From contig VZSF01011128.1 of assembly GCA_013398295.1 (NCBI GenBank), positions 229,671-293,670 of the forward strand: a stretch of DNA of 64,000 bases. Reading direction: 5' to 3'. The DNA comes from Chionis minor (taxonomy: Eukaryota > Chordata > Aves > Charadriiformes > Chionididae). Numbering within the stretch: the stretch's first letter is position 1; each line of letters begins with the position of its first letter. This document shows, piece after piece, positions 13,101 through 26,378 of this stretch. Under the pieces are notes generated by a model. The model saw only the letters and a program-made list of their open reading frames with translations, was not told the origin of the DNA and searched no databases. Position numbers and translations under genes: made by a program.

Positions 13101-15340
13101 AACTAATGACTCTCCACACAGTAGCTGTAATCTGTTAATAGTTCCCAGATGGCATGACCTGTTGTATTACTGTATTTCATTCAATTTCTAGTGGTCTAGT
13201 TCTCAAAGTCATACAGTTCTGTTCAGACAATATTTCAGTCTTTTTATTGACACAGACTTTTAAGTTTATTGTTAATGTGTTTCATAAGCACACTGTTGCC
13301 TGCTGTGACTATGAAAATGAAAGGGAGCAGTTTTGATGGAATGTGAAAGAAGCCAATTTTAAAAAGCCAGCAGAAAGGAAATGTGTGCAGGAGGAAGAGA
13401 AAATACGCCATGAGACTTGGCAGATAAAGTGGTGAAGCTACAAAGAGTTTGGAGGTGGATTCCCAGAGAGACTTGATGTTTTTCAAGAGAGAGGGAAGCA
13501 AAGAGTGCATAAGATCAAAAAGGACTGAGTAATTAAAGGATAATGAGAGTAAGACTAGAAGAGAAAAGGTATTTGTGCGTGTGTGAGATAACTAGACTTT
13601 ACAAAATGGAACTAGGAGTGGGAGATAAGGGTAAATTTGAGGGAACTTTTAATCACTTTCTACCTTTAATTTCAAGGTATAGCAGCAAATCCAGTAGCAT
13701 ACAAAAAAACTTAAGTTCTAAGCAGCCCTTGCTCGCATTTTTACCATTCAGTGTCTGTGAGGTGAGCAGGGTGAAATCTTGCAAATTTTTGTGGAAGACA
13801 AACATGGAATGAAGAACCTTTCAGCTGAGATCTGATGGTTGTAAAAGCATTACAGTGACCTTTCATATCAACAGTCGTGTTCTTTCTTGCACTTGTGAAA
13901 AAGACTGAATTTGCACTAGGGGTGGGTGTAGCAATTTGAAAACAAGCTGTCTCTCATCAAGGTGCATCGTTAAGAAGGCACTATAGCTGAAGCAGCAGCT
14001 TATGTCTCTTCTGCTTACAGAAAAGACAGAAACTTGACTTTGCTCATATTGTAGTCCAGTTTGATTTTCAGCTATCGAAACAAAGGTGAAATGTTTCACA
14101 TCTTTTTGAGACGTCATAGTTGTGCTTCCTCCTGAAAGTTCGCAAAGAATTTTTTGCTGCAGTTGTAAGCTGAGACTTCTGTTGACTCATCTAGTGATCA
14201 GAGATTGAAACCATGCAGAGATAGGCATTTTGCAGAGATTTACTGCAGTTAAAAGAACTGGTTGTAGGAGAATTATGAGAACACTTTGGGTTAAAATAAC
14301 TGAAAACCAAGGACTGAGAAAGTTTTTATGCTAGGGCACAACTAAATTTAGGAGAAATATAAAATAGAATTGATTTCCTAACTTGTTGTTAAAACTTTTG
14401 AAGGAATTAATTGTGACATAGCATTAGCATGCTGTTTTGCGGGGAGAAAAATGGGAATGCTACGTACTTGAAGAGTGGAATTAAAATTGTTTGGAAGGAA
14501 ATAGAATGGACTGCAAAAAGGGATGGGCTGCAAGTTGTAATATGTCTGCATCATTACTGTGCTCTCAGCAGCCACTCAGCTGCACATTAGTAGAAATGAT
14601 AACAGAAATTGCAGGTTAGGAAATAGGAGTTAGGGCGGAAATTGCAGGGTGCAAATGGAATAAACAGAAGGGTAGTCTGAAAACATAGGTACTGAGATTA
14701 AGAAATGGCAGTAAAGAGGACTAAAACAAAAAGACAAGGATGTTAAGACAGCATTTGCAAAATGAGCAAGAGATGTGTGTAAAAAGAACTAGAGTTAAAG
14801 AGCAAGCAACAGAATGTGCGAATACATAATACATAGTCATTTGAATTTTTTGGCATGAAGAATGTGATAAAGATGTGGTAGACCAAGTGGATGTAATTTT
14901 CTGTATCTCATTTACAATACTTGGTTGAATTTATTTTGATTATGAACACTTGTGAACTAAAAGGCATTAGAGGAAAATGCTGCTTGAACAGCGCTTGTTG
15001 CAAATGTTGAAAAATTATTTTCAAAAAACAAAGGGCAAAGTGTTTGTCATAAATTTCCCTTTATTCTCTTGGATATCGTGAAGATTTTGGTGGAGGATTA
15101 GGTAGTGTGTGTCTTCCCTTTCACTTTTGATTAGAAAAGATTCTAATTTTTCCCGGTTAATTAAGCCCGTGCATGAAAAATGGACATGGTGCCTATTTCT
15201 AGTTCTCCCACTGCTCTTTAGTGTGAATTCAGGAAAGTTGCTTTACATCTCTTTTATTCAATTTTCCTACATGTGAAATAGGGAGTTATAATGAGCTCTG
15301 AGTTTTGCTAACAAAAAAAGTGTTACATAAGGATAAAGTA

Positions 15341-15375
15341 CTATTATTATTATTAATACATATAATAATATGTAT
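15341..15375 (+). repeat. (ATT)n microsatellite with adjoining hairpin
   Basis: About five ATT units at 15341-15356, followed by a hairpin with 8-bp arms (ATACATAT at 15356-15363 and ATATGTAT at 15368-15375) and a 4-base loop. Confidence 0.75.
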
Positions 15376-18300
15376 AGTAATAATGTATATTTTAGGTTTA
15401 TATATGTGTGCTCCTCGAGGATTTGTATGCTAAGAAGCCAGAGCTAGCCTTGGAGTACCTCTGGAAAGTCAGCTGCAAATCTAGAAGCTTTGCGTCAGGC
15501 ACCCAGTGGCGCAACTTGCCCAGTTCAAGCTGGTCTAACACGGTGCTGTCACAAATAGCGGTGGTTCCGTCACTGTTTTGGCAATATGCTGCCCTGTAAC
15601 AGGGTTAAAAAATACACTGGTGAACTCTTAGAACTTGGCACACAACTTAGCTGTTGTGAGTGTGGATGCAAGAGCGGGGATCCAAATGTGCAGCCAAGGG
15701 CTGGAGACTAGCACCACCCCCTTTTTCAGCAGGAAGGTGATTGTAACTGTGGAAGTCTTTTAAGAGTCTAAAAATTTTTCTTTTATTTCTTTAGGTGAAT
15801 TTGAGCTCTCCTATTGCTTTTTGTCTGTTCGACAGGCTTCAAAGTTGCTGTTTTTGCTAGGTTTAGAAAGATTAACAAAAGAGTTATTCACTCAAAGTGC
15901 TTCTGCCTGTCATTGACTTATTAGAAGAGTTTTGTCAGAACTGTCTTGAAGAAATGAAATATTGGGAATATTTTGATAAACATTAGACTTTGAACAGAAG
16001 GGTTTCTGAGAAGCTTGCGGAGCTACATATTTAGTTGGCAGGAAGTTTGTATCGCATGCATATTCATTGTGAGAAATGAGATCCTTAACAAGGGGTGAGC
16101 TTTGAATTCTGGCTGTGCCCCTACCTAGCTTTTTAACTAAAATTCTAAGATTCTCTCTAAAATTGCAATATTCTCAAAGGGTATTTACTTCAGTCTGAAA
16201 ACACTCCTCAAACTGATGTCTCCATGCAACAACAATTAATGGTTTGGAGTAGCTTTGAAACCATGTACATGACCATAGAAACCAATATTCAATCCCCTCA
16301 ACTCAAGCAAATGTAGGGAAAAAAAAGGAATAGAGAGAATAGAGAGATCACATTCTTACTCTCACCTCTGTGTCTAGTCCTTGGGATTGGAATTACCTTT
16401 CGACAGTTGGTATAGCTTTATAGCAGTTTCACACATCTTTCTCTGACACCAAGACAAATTCAACTTTAAGTACCATAGGAGTTCCTCTGACTGTCTTTTT
16501 TGCTTCATAAGCAACAGCTAAATTCAGCTCTCTGGGTTAAAAATGAATAGTGCGAGAACATGGCATATGGCTGTTTGCCTAAGAAACTGTAAGTTGTATT
16601 TACTGAAAGAAATTGTAATGTGTTGGTACTCATTGTAATTCAGCTTAACTGGGAGCCTGCCAGAATCAAATCAAAACGTGTTCACGGTATATCCAAAATA
16701 CAGTACAACTGCCAACTTTGTAGTAGCAAGCTGAAACAACCTGTTTCAGAATGAAACATGAAAATTTCCCAATATGCAATATAAACTCATTACATGTTGT
16801 TTTCAGCTTAGTTATCACGCCCTTTTTAAAATAACTTTTTTAGTAGAACTTAAATGGCATAGAGATAGTCCTTACAAGACTATTTCAACAAAATTTAGGG
16901 TTTGATTAGGCATTTATAGCTTGAAAGAGGGAGAAAAAGATGCCTTATCTTCTCCCCCGATATGCTACAATACTGGATTGCTTGTTCAAACTTGTCGTTG
17001 ACCATGTCAATGGGTCTACAGATCTAAAGGAGCTATTGAAAGTGTATCAGTATTGTGGGACACCTTTTATGCCAGCACAGTGAAGAGATACTCAGGTTTT
17101 CTATCTTTGAGTTAGTAGCAGGAGTAACAGTTTGTGTCTGTTGATTTGGATACCTGTGTGTCACAGGCAACCCGAAATGGATCATCTTTTTGCCCTAGCA
17201 ATATCCATATGGCTTGTTCAATCCTCATCTAAAAACATCAGTATATAGCTCAGTCTACTCTCTTATCTCAGCTTATACACAAATCACTGGTGACCTTGAG
17301 GTGATGACATTTACTGATGCCCTAAGACTGAAGTCAGAAGACTGGTTTTGTGCATTGTGTGTGCGTTTTTTGTCAGAGACAGTTTTGTGCTAAAACTTCA
17401 TGTTCCAAACTCCTATAGTGCTACTTATACTACTGTTTGGTAGCAATAACCCCTGGCACTTATAAAATGGTGCCCTTCTGGCTCTAAAAGAAGGCATGGA
17501 TGTAGGTGAGCACCTGCTTTTTGAAGGTCTGAACGTGCTTAATAAAACTGATGAAGAGAACATTAATTTAAGTACCATCGGTTATCACTCTGTCTCCAAG
17601 GATTTTTCCTTCAGTCCTTGAAAAAGCAGTTTTGTTTTGACCTTTTGTCTTTCCATATGTAGAGCGAAATCTCTTTGGTTTCAATTCAGACTCAGTGTAT
17701 GTACAATCTGACATTGCAAAGAGACTTGTCTAGCGAAAATGGAAATAGTAATTTCTTTCAGCTCTGTATCTCATGCTCATGTTCCTTGGGAAAGCACTGA
17801 GAAGTGCAAAACAAGCCACTTGCTTTTCTTGGCTCCTCACTGACAGTAGTCCTTCAGGATTGATCCAACCCATCAGTCATGATCTGAGGGAATTTTTTCT
17901 CATCTTCTCAAGTTCAGTGTCTTCACTTTGTTGAATGTGAGCAGTGTTCTCATGTTTCTTGTCTCCTGATTTTTATATTTTTCCTCAGTCAACTGAAAAG
18001 CCATGACTTTGTGTCCCTAAAAGCTTATATACTATTTTCTTGATTAAACTAACATTTATGTACAACTTTAAAGGGTTCTTTAATTTCTTAAAGTGCTGTT
18101 AAAAGGTTACAACAGAAAGACAACATATAGATGATGGGACTGAATGAGAAATTTTGTTTAGTGGTTATTTCTTTTTCTAGAACCAACAACCTACTGGTAC
18201 TGAAGGGAATATATCTATTTACAAATAGGTGTTAAGTCATGTCACTGCCTATCTTAGAGTGGAAGAGACATTGAGAGTGGAGGTATTGTAAAATGTAAAT

Positions 18301-20979
18301 ATGCTACCAAAATGCATGGACACGTGCATACCAGTAAGCATCATGGGAGACATTAATTCTTGTAGAGGTTTTTTCAAAATGAAGGAAGCTTTAAGTGAGG
18401 TATATATTTTCTGTGTGATGTCCTTCCACAGAGACATAAATTTTGATCTGTGAAACTGAATGGGACAATCTCCAAACCTTTGGCCATCATGGGCTCATTC
18501 ATGCAATGTTCAGTGCACTCTGGCTCTGCTCCAGCAATGCACTTAAGTTTGATTTGAATCCTGTGAATATTCCTGTGCAAATCAATTGGACGATTAGCAA
18601 TATACGGGGAAGTGAGGCAGGCACTTAAGTTCTTTGTTGGATGAAGGCCAGACTCACAAATCATCACTATAGTGCATCCTATGTTAAATAATGACTGGTA
18701 CCAAGAATAGGACCCTCCAAGATTAGACCAGATTTCTTTCTTTCTTTTTTTTTTTTTCAAATTGCTGTGTGCCCAGTATATATATTTTTATTTTTCATGG
18801 AGGGGGGGAAGGGCGTCTTCTGGTGAGAACTTTAGTAGTACGCTTTCCACAGACTGCAAATATCTGACAAAAATCAAACTGGAGATAAGTCTAATTAGAT
18901 TTCTATTTCAAAAGAAATAGACCGCTGTTCAGAAATTAAACATGATATACCTTGAGAAGTTTTCCTGTAATTGTCAAGGATTCAACTGATGATTTCTTAA
19001 TTCCTAGTACAAAATATCAAAATTAACTTTCTACCATCTTAGTTTCATTGACCTAGTCTTCAGTTTCCTCCTCTTTTCCTTCATATTTATATAAAAGGCA
19101 TCACCAGTCCAACCAGAGACACTTGGTACTAAAACAGTTCGTGCCTGTTTGGAAAAGGACTCATTTCTTGTGCTCTGTGTCTTTAATACATTTTAAAAAT
19201 TTTGCTGTAGTAAGTTGTATCAGTCTTGTACATCAGAATCATCCTTCCTTTCTGACTTTTTTTTATAAGGGTGAAGTCAATCACACAACTTTCTTTGTGG
19301 CAAGCTGGGTTTAAATTTTTTTTTTCCTCCATCCACTTGTTTCTGCCTCCATGCTTCTTGTGTTACTGCAAGTCTTCCTTCCCCGTCTCCTGGGAATGCT
19401 GGCTTTTGTTTCTGTGCCTGTATTTTAAATTGGATTGGAGAATATTCACTTGCCAAAAACTAACCTTTTTTTCTTTTATTTTTTCTGGACTATTGTTCAG
19501 ATGGATCCTGCTTCAGCTCAACATGCAGCCACAAAAACATTTGGAGGTAGCAGCAAGTGGTAAAAAGCAGAGAACAGTAGAAAAAGACTGCTTTAGCTGC
19601 TGAATTTTTGAACCAAAGTTGTTTCACAGGCTGTTGACAAAAAAGGTTGAGCTTCCCTTCACCTTCTGCATGCTTCACCTTCAGTTTGCTGAAACAAGAT
19701 GATCTGATTCACCACACCGCCATAAAATTACTAATACCAATATAAAAGGACGGGGGAGGAAAAGTTGTTGCCTCTTTTGGCAGCAGCATGGTCTGAAATT
19801 GGCTTAAGCCCATTATGGAACTGCACCTTTAGTAACATTTTTATATCTGAAAAGATAAGAAATATATCATCCTTAGAAGTATAGTTGACACATCAGATAC
19901 TTGAAAAGTCAGATCTGCTGAGAGGCAGTGAATTACATAGTGGCTCTGTAGTAAGATAGACATAAAAAGTACAAGTTTTGCAAAAGAGTAGAGAGAGAGA
20001 CAGAATATAGCACAAAATTGTCTTGTCTGATGAGGCCTAGGATTTCTGGTGTCAGACATGGAAACATTGAAAGAGTAAGGTGATCAAATTGAAGTCCTGA
20101 ACTCTAGTTAAATTTTGTATTGGTGTAGAAATTCTTTGAATCAGGACCTTGGCTAACCAGATTATCACAATACAGACTTAGAGGAAAAAATGATTTATTT
20201 AGTATACGGGTTTCACATATGCATTACTTTAGAATGTCCTGTTAAACTCTGAATTAATATTAGTGTAGTATTAAAAAAAAATTTAAAGAAAGGACTAGTT
20301 CACCATAGGGAGGAATATTCCAAAAAAATATAGAGTGAAAGATTAACTTCCATATTTTTAGTAAAAATAATCATATAACCAGTCTCCATCTCATGTTTTG
20401 GTTACTTATAGCTGTATTGGAAAGTGAGGCACTAACCATGATAATAGGATCATCAGAGTGTTCCCTCTGCACTTAACTAATCATGATTTTTTTTTTTTCA
20501 AAGCATGAACAATTGGAATAGCAATGAGCCTTTCTGACCCTTAGTAGAGCAGTCACTTAGTGCAGTATAAGTAAGATGACTTGTGAAATAATATAGACCC
20601 TGAAGCCCTCTAGAGGAAATACTAATTTTTCATCCCGTCCCTGAAAATGACTAAAGTAAATCAAGGACATTCAATTTTTTTAAATAATTTTTAACATGGC
20701 TGCGGGTACCTGATTTGTTGTGTTTAAGGTAGGATTTAAAAATTTATCATAGTGGACAAATAGCATCGTTGGATGTGTATTAAAGGTCATAAATTGACCT
20801 TTCAATGAGTTGAATTTTTCCAGTCCCATTTATACATTTGCAGGGAAAAGAAGCAATGTGAATAGTTCTGTCAAGTAATCTACACTATCAAGCTACCTAA
20901 GTTAAATTCTCAAAAGTAGTTTATCTGACAAAAGGATAGTGAAGGAAAAACCCAAATCCAATCTTAAACAGCTACTTTC

Positions 20980-20991
20980 TTTGACGTCAAA
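20980..20991. promoter_or_regulatory. Full palindromic CRE (TTTGACGTCAAA)
   Basis: The core TGACGTCA at 20982-20989 is the complete CREB/ATF consensus, inside a 12-bp palindrome in otherwise CpG-poor intron 1. A palindrome of this size is common by chance and no promoter context is visible, so this is a motif-level call only. Confidence 0.35.
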
Positions 20992-21920
20992 ATGACACCT
21001 TCTTTTTGTTTCTGAGACTCCCTAAATTCTTAATTTATAGACACTATGAACTTGGAGGGGTATGATGGCAGAGATGTCTTGTCTAAAAAGTAAATATCTT
21101 TAAAGCTTTTCAAAGCAAGAACCGTAATCTGTATAAAATACATAAAATAATTACATGCATTTTCAAATTGAGAATTATCAATGCTTTGTCCTTGCTTCAG
21201 GGAAATAATGCACTTAGCATTTAATTTTTAGAAGAAAAAAATTCAGATTGTGGCTTTTTTTCACAATGCAATACGAATAATGCAACCTGAAAGACGGAGT
21301 CCCACGACTGAATGCATTTCCATAATTCTGTTCATGTACTTGTTTTTGTTTTTGGACTGAGGTTCAAAAAGCCCAAACTTAAGGTTCAGCTGGTAAGAAT
21401 GGTTTCTGGTGTTGGGGTTTTGGGAGAGGCTGTGTGGGAGGGGGAGGGCTGTTTGTTTTTCTTAGATCCATACACACATACATGTGTGTCACCTGGAAAA
21501 AGCATGCAATTACAGCACAACAGTAACTAAAACTACTAATCAAATCCTCTTGTGCCATAAAAATGCATCCGTGCTTCTGGCGAAACTGAAGATGTGGGTT
21601 GTGACCCTTTACCTGAACAATCCTCTTAACACAGGTGTACTGGGCTTCCGTTTCCAGATAGTGAAGAAGCAAATTGTAACTTGCTGTTTGCTAAATCCTC
21701 TTAGTGATGAAGCAGCCTGAAGTTTTGCTGTGGTCTGTAGAATTAGCAACCAAGTTACATTTGCTCTTTGCCTGCTCTTTTGATTGACTAGGCTGCAGGC
21801 CAGTTGTGTAACAAACTCCTCCAAGGAACCCTGCGCATCCAGCACTTTTCTGAGCCTGCAACTCCTATAGCCTGTTTGCAAGCATTTCATCATTACTTGT
21901 GGGCTAAAACCCTTTGTTAT

Positions 21921-22033
21921 AAATGTAATTTATAACATTCCTTTACAAACGTATAACATAAATATATATCATAAATGTAAATTACATAAAATGTAATTTA
22001 TAACATTCCTTTACAAATAAATTCCTTTACAAA
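21921..22033 (+). repeat. Short AT-rich repeat with embedded hairpin
   Basis: A 29-base unit beginning aaatgtaatttataacattc occurs identically at 21921-21949 and 21989-22017 (period 68). A third partial copy, attcctttacaaa, is at 22021-22033. The second copy overlaps a perfect hairpin: the arm at 21978-21987 (TAAATTACAT), a 3-base loop, and its complement at 21991-22000. Confidence 0.85.
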
Positions 22034-25000
22034 TTAGGGTTTTTAACACACATGTAAAAGGTTTTCAAATTTTATTTTTGCTTTTACTAATGTGTAAAAG
22101 CAGGAAAGAGTCAATCTCTTGAATCCAGGAGGCACTGAGCTTTTCCCATATTTGCTGAGGGAAGCTGGAGCAGCCAGATTTACCTATTCATTTACCAAGT
22201 GATATCACAGGAAAAAACATAAGCGGTGACAGGTGACACAATGCATTTTCACTGAAAATTAGTAATGTCCAAAGAAATTAAGTTGTTGTTTTATGTTATA
22301 TTTCTAGAAGTTCAGAAAAATGGCAATTTAGAGGAAGCTAATCATGTAATGTTTTAAAGACAAAATTTTGTAAGTATAAAAGGTACATCCAGTTTACTCT
22401 TCTGACCTTTTTTGGATTATCTCAGTCTGTTTTCCCTGATTTTTTTTTTTCTCTTATCACAGCTATTTTACTTTGTACAGAAAACTGTAGTTTAATTTAT
22501 CTGTATACTCACTTTCCCAGTGACTTGTTTCTGTGTTACTCTTTGCATAACTTGGTACTGGCTGAAGTTCCCAGTTATGTTATCTCAGGGTTATGCTCAA
22601 AGACCAGAAGACATCTAAAGCCTGTCTTTCTGTCACAGCCTGTGACTGTGGTATCAGGTGTAGTAGCAAAGCGTGGTGACAGAACCGAACCACTTCCTAA
22701 GTGTGACTTAAGCAGCTGACTAACCTCTAATGTCTTTGCATGTTTAGTTCTCTGGTATATGTGAAAAATAAAGCAGTCAACTAGAGGAGACTCTTCTTTT
22801 TTGAAACTTTACTGAGAGTGGCTGCTAGAGTAGTGCAGCAACCTGATCCCTGAAAAGCCACAAGGAATGTTCCCAGAAATGTTATTTCATGTTGTGCTGC
22901 TTTTGCTGATGTGAAAGAATTAATTTATGCTGCTCAGTTAATACAGTGCACTGCTGCAGGTTGTTGGGTCTAATACATTTACCTCCTCCCCAGCAGCTGT
23001 ATTTCCAGGTTTTATGGACAGCTTTTATTACTATTATGTATCTCCTACTCCTTAACTGATGTCTTGAGAAAAAAGCTTCAACTGCTTACTTATGAAGAAC
23101 AGAAAAATAATTATGGATGGTTTGAGAACTATGTTTTAGTACTCTCCTGTTATCCTTTGGCAGTAGTGGGCCCTATAGCTGCAGCAGTTTTTAGGTCTAG
23201 ATGAAAACTTTCAGTCTGATGTTTCCTTGTCAAAGAGATCTAAATTTCAGGTGCTAGACCTGACCTGTGTCCCTCTTTTGCATGCTGAAGATTTAATTAT
23301 CTAAAGCATGTTAAAAAGTAGTATTTCAAACATATGAGTGACATCCTATGGTTTTGAAATGTTTTGTAATGACTTGATTCCACTTTTTTGTAGTGAATGC
23401 CAATACCTTTATTTCTTTGCTGGGCAGAATAAAATTTTCTTATACATTGAGCTGTAATCATAATTTATTCATGGACTTTTGGACATTGTATTTCTTTAGA
23501 TATGATAAAATTCTTGCCAGTTTCATGTTACTTCATAGAAGTATTTAATCTTGGATAAACTATGGCCAGATAAAATAGCAAAACATTTAGAATTCAGAAT
23601 TAAACCGCAAAATAATAGTGATTTAAGATGTAGTAATATTTTTTTATCGTGTAGTTGAAGCCAGAGACTTAATCTGTTTTAATCTGATACTGCATGAAAA
23701 GTGGTAGTGAATAAAAATTTTTAGCTCTCATTCTGTTCAAGAACAACTGTAATAAATTTTTCTGGCATCATCACGTAACATAAATACATGGAATAAAAAT
23801 GAGTAAATGTAAGGAAAGAGAAAAGCTTCTTTCTTCAGTAGGATTTATGGTTTGCTTTCTCTTTCTTTTGGGATCTACTCCTATTCACCTAGTTTTGCTA
23901 GTTTCACACAGTTTGTATTGATAAAAGTAAGAATTCCAAGTTTGGGGATTTCCTGACAATTAATCAACAACTCCTGCCAACTACCTGACTTTTAACTGAG
24001 CTAATTGCTGATTGCTAGAGCTAATTCCACCAAACTGCTTAAATAAAGAACCTAATTTAAGATCATCCAGATTTGCAGAGTCAACAGGGCAACATAAACA
24101 AGAGCTGTGGAGCTACATGTTACATCCTCTGTGCTTCCTTGAAATAAAAGGACATGTGTGTGAAACCCCAGATGAGGTTTTGCCAAGTAGTTGACCAACA
24201 GGTGCTGTCACCAAAGCTTCTGAATATCCCTGAAAAAAAATCAAATCCTAGCCTTTTTACTTCTTGCAGCAATCTGAAATCAGCATCCCAGTGATTTTTG
24301 GCAGCTGTATGCAAAATTGTCAAGCCTATCTTTTACTTTCTAGGATTTGTGTCTTGCAGGTGTTTAACTATTACTTGTAAATTAGGTGCTAGACTAGGTT
24401 GCTGAAGAAGTGTTGAGCAGCAATCTTACTTGTTTGGGTTTTTCACTATAAATGCCTACAGTGGATTTGGCTGTTCTCTTAATATCCAGGATTTTTACTA
24501 AAATATGTTGGTGAACAAGAATCAATATATTTTGGCACTGAAACATCTGTAGCACTCTGATTCTTCTATGTCAGCTTTCTTACTACCACTCAGCTTTGCA
24601 AGTGTTAGCACTCAACCACAGAGAATGGGATCTGGGAATTCTAGCTACCTTGTTACAAGTTTACTTTCTTCATAACATTTTGCAGCTGTATATGTGCCTC
24701 AGAAAAATTCAGTTTCTTTATACATGTTTTGGCCAGGAAGTCACTATTCTGAAGTGTCTGTGACACTATGGCCGGATCTTTTTTGAATATGATTATGAAC
24801 TGAATGAGCCCTATTGCAAGTTCATCAGAGATACTTCTAAGGCAGGATTCATGTAACCCAACTTTAAATGTCTGCCTTACAATGAATTCTGAATTATGAA
24901 TTTTGTCAAAATTACTTTTCTCTCTGTTGTAGCTGAGACAGACTTGTTATCTATCTCTTCGCTATTTTTTTTCTTTGCATTTAAGACAAGGACAAGTGGG

Positions 25001-26057
25001 GCATATGTCTGTATTGCTTGTACAAAAACTTGTTTGGTGTGATTGTTTTGTTTGGTTTTGTATATCAAACTGTAGTTTTTTGTAGGTCAATCTGTGATTA
25101 AGACTTTCCTGTGGGGAGTGCAAGGTGGATAAATCCTCAGAAGCTGGAGAAAGGAGCTTTCAGCTATATTTATTTGTTCTACTATTTCTGGTTTTAAGAT
25201 CAGTCCTTGTATATGAAAACATGCTTAATGCTGTTCCTTCCTTATTAGAATTTCTGACCCATCTAAAATGGACACAACAGGGATCTGAAATAAATTCACC
25301 TCAATGTGCTTACGCACTAGTGAGGGAAATGAAACTTGATATCCTAATATTTTTCTTTCCATCTAACAATGGTTCCTTTTTGTTGGTGGTTTTTGTTTTG
25401 TTTTGTCATCTTTGGTTTTGTCATATTGTGGTTTTTTCCTGTGTCAATTTTGGCAGCAGGTTAATGGTTACTGAAAAAACAACACCTTGCAACTAGAGGA
25501 CTGGAGCAGGCACTCTGAATCACCTACACCACCAAACTCCAATCTGGGGCGATGAGAAGACAACCTATGGCATTTATTGCAAAAAGGAGGAATACAAAAT
25601 CTGATCACATTAATTATCCACTGCTAATCAACTCTACACCTAGTGCATGTGGGGTAGACATTATTTCTTCTAACTTATTACTGATCCTAGAGATGTTCAA
25701 TCACCAGAATTGTTCTGATACAGAGGTATTTGCTGTTTTGAAACTGGGTAAAGAAATTCAAGGATTTAATTATGCTGGTTCTGCATTTTGGTTTGAGTAT
25801 AAATCAAACCAGTTAGGTGAAGATTCTTCTAAATATGAATCTATTCTTTGCCTTGTCAATTTATTTTATATGGTATTTTTAGCCAATTCTAAACATATTT
25901 TTTAAATGTCAATATGTATGTCTGGATGTCTGGAACAATGGCTGGGATGGTGATCATAAGTTTTTCATTTCAGCAAATACAAGAGAAAACAAAGAATTAT
26001 CAAATGTGGCTTTCTTACGGTGTAGCTTGAAAAGCATGTCTGTTGGCAGTGGTGACA

Positions 26058-26378
26058 GCTTAAGCAACTGCTTTTTCATCCGCTGGTGTAGTCCACCTCG
26101 TTTGTCTCGGTTAAAAATAGCTGGTAATAAAAAGGAGTGAAGTTAACATAGAGCAGTTTCTGACCCAGTTCTCTGCATAGCCGCGCACAGAGTCGGGCGA
26201 AGCACGAGCAGCAGGGTGTACAAGGGTGCCATTCTGAGCTGGAACCAGTGCTTCTGCCAGAAGAGATTCTCATCAAACTCTCTCAAAAAAGTAAAGCCAT
26301 GTGTTACGTGAGTCCAGTGCAGGAAATAGATAGAAGTACTTGCCTTGCATTTGGCCAAAGCATTTCTCTTTTAAAACA
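26058..26378 (-). other. CpG micro-cluster with two overlapping aromatic-rich frames (unidentified)
   Basis: On the minus strand one frame reads from a Leu-Ala-Lys-Cys start through FLHWTHVTHGFTFLREF and NLFWQKHWFQLRMAPLYTLL to a stop near 26143. An overlapping frame takes over with LCRELGQKLLYVNFTPFYYQ and ends at 26076. Five CpGs lie within about 35 bases (26180-26210), which is unusual for this intron. The two frames could be halves of an old coding sequence separated by one frameshift, but I do not recognise any family, and frames of this length arise by chance here. It may equally be conserved non-coding DNA. Confidence 0.2.

Noticed and set aside
13058..13130. Pyrimidine tract plus cacacag as a hidden 3' splice site
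   Set aside because: No following open frame with a credible donor and no coding resemblance. Such pseudo-acceptors are common in introns.
18374..18760. 128-codon minus-strand open frame
   Set aside because: Begins in a homopurine/homopyrimidine run (Lys-rich start) and has no recognisable domain. Consistent with chance.
25125..25905. Two consecutive + strand open frames of 123 and 117 codons
   Set aside because: At about 39% GC I estimate a few stop-free runs of this length by chance in six frames of 64 kb. The translations have no recognisable domain, and no promoter or splice context is seen.
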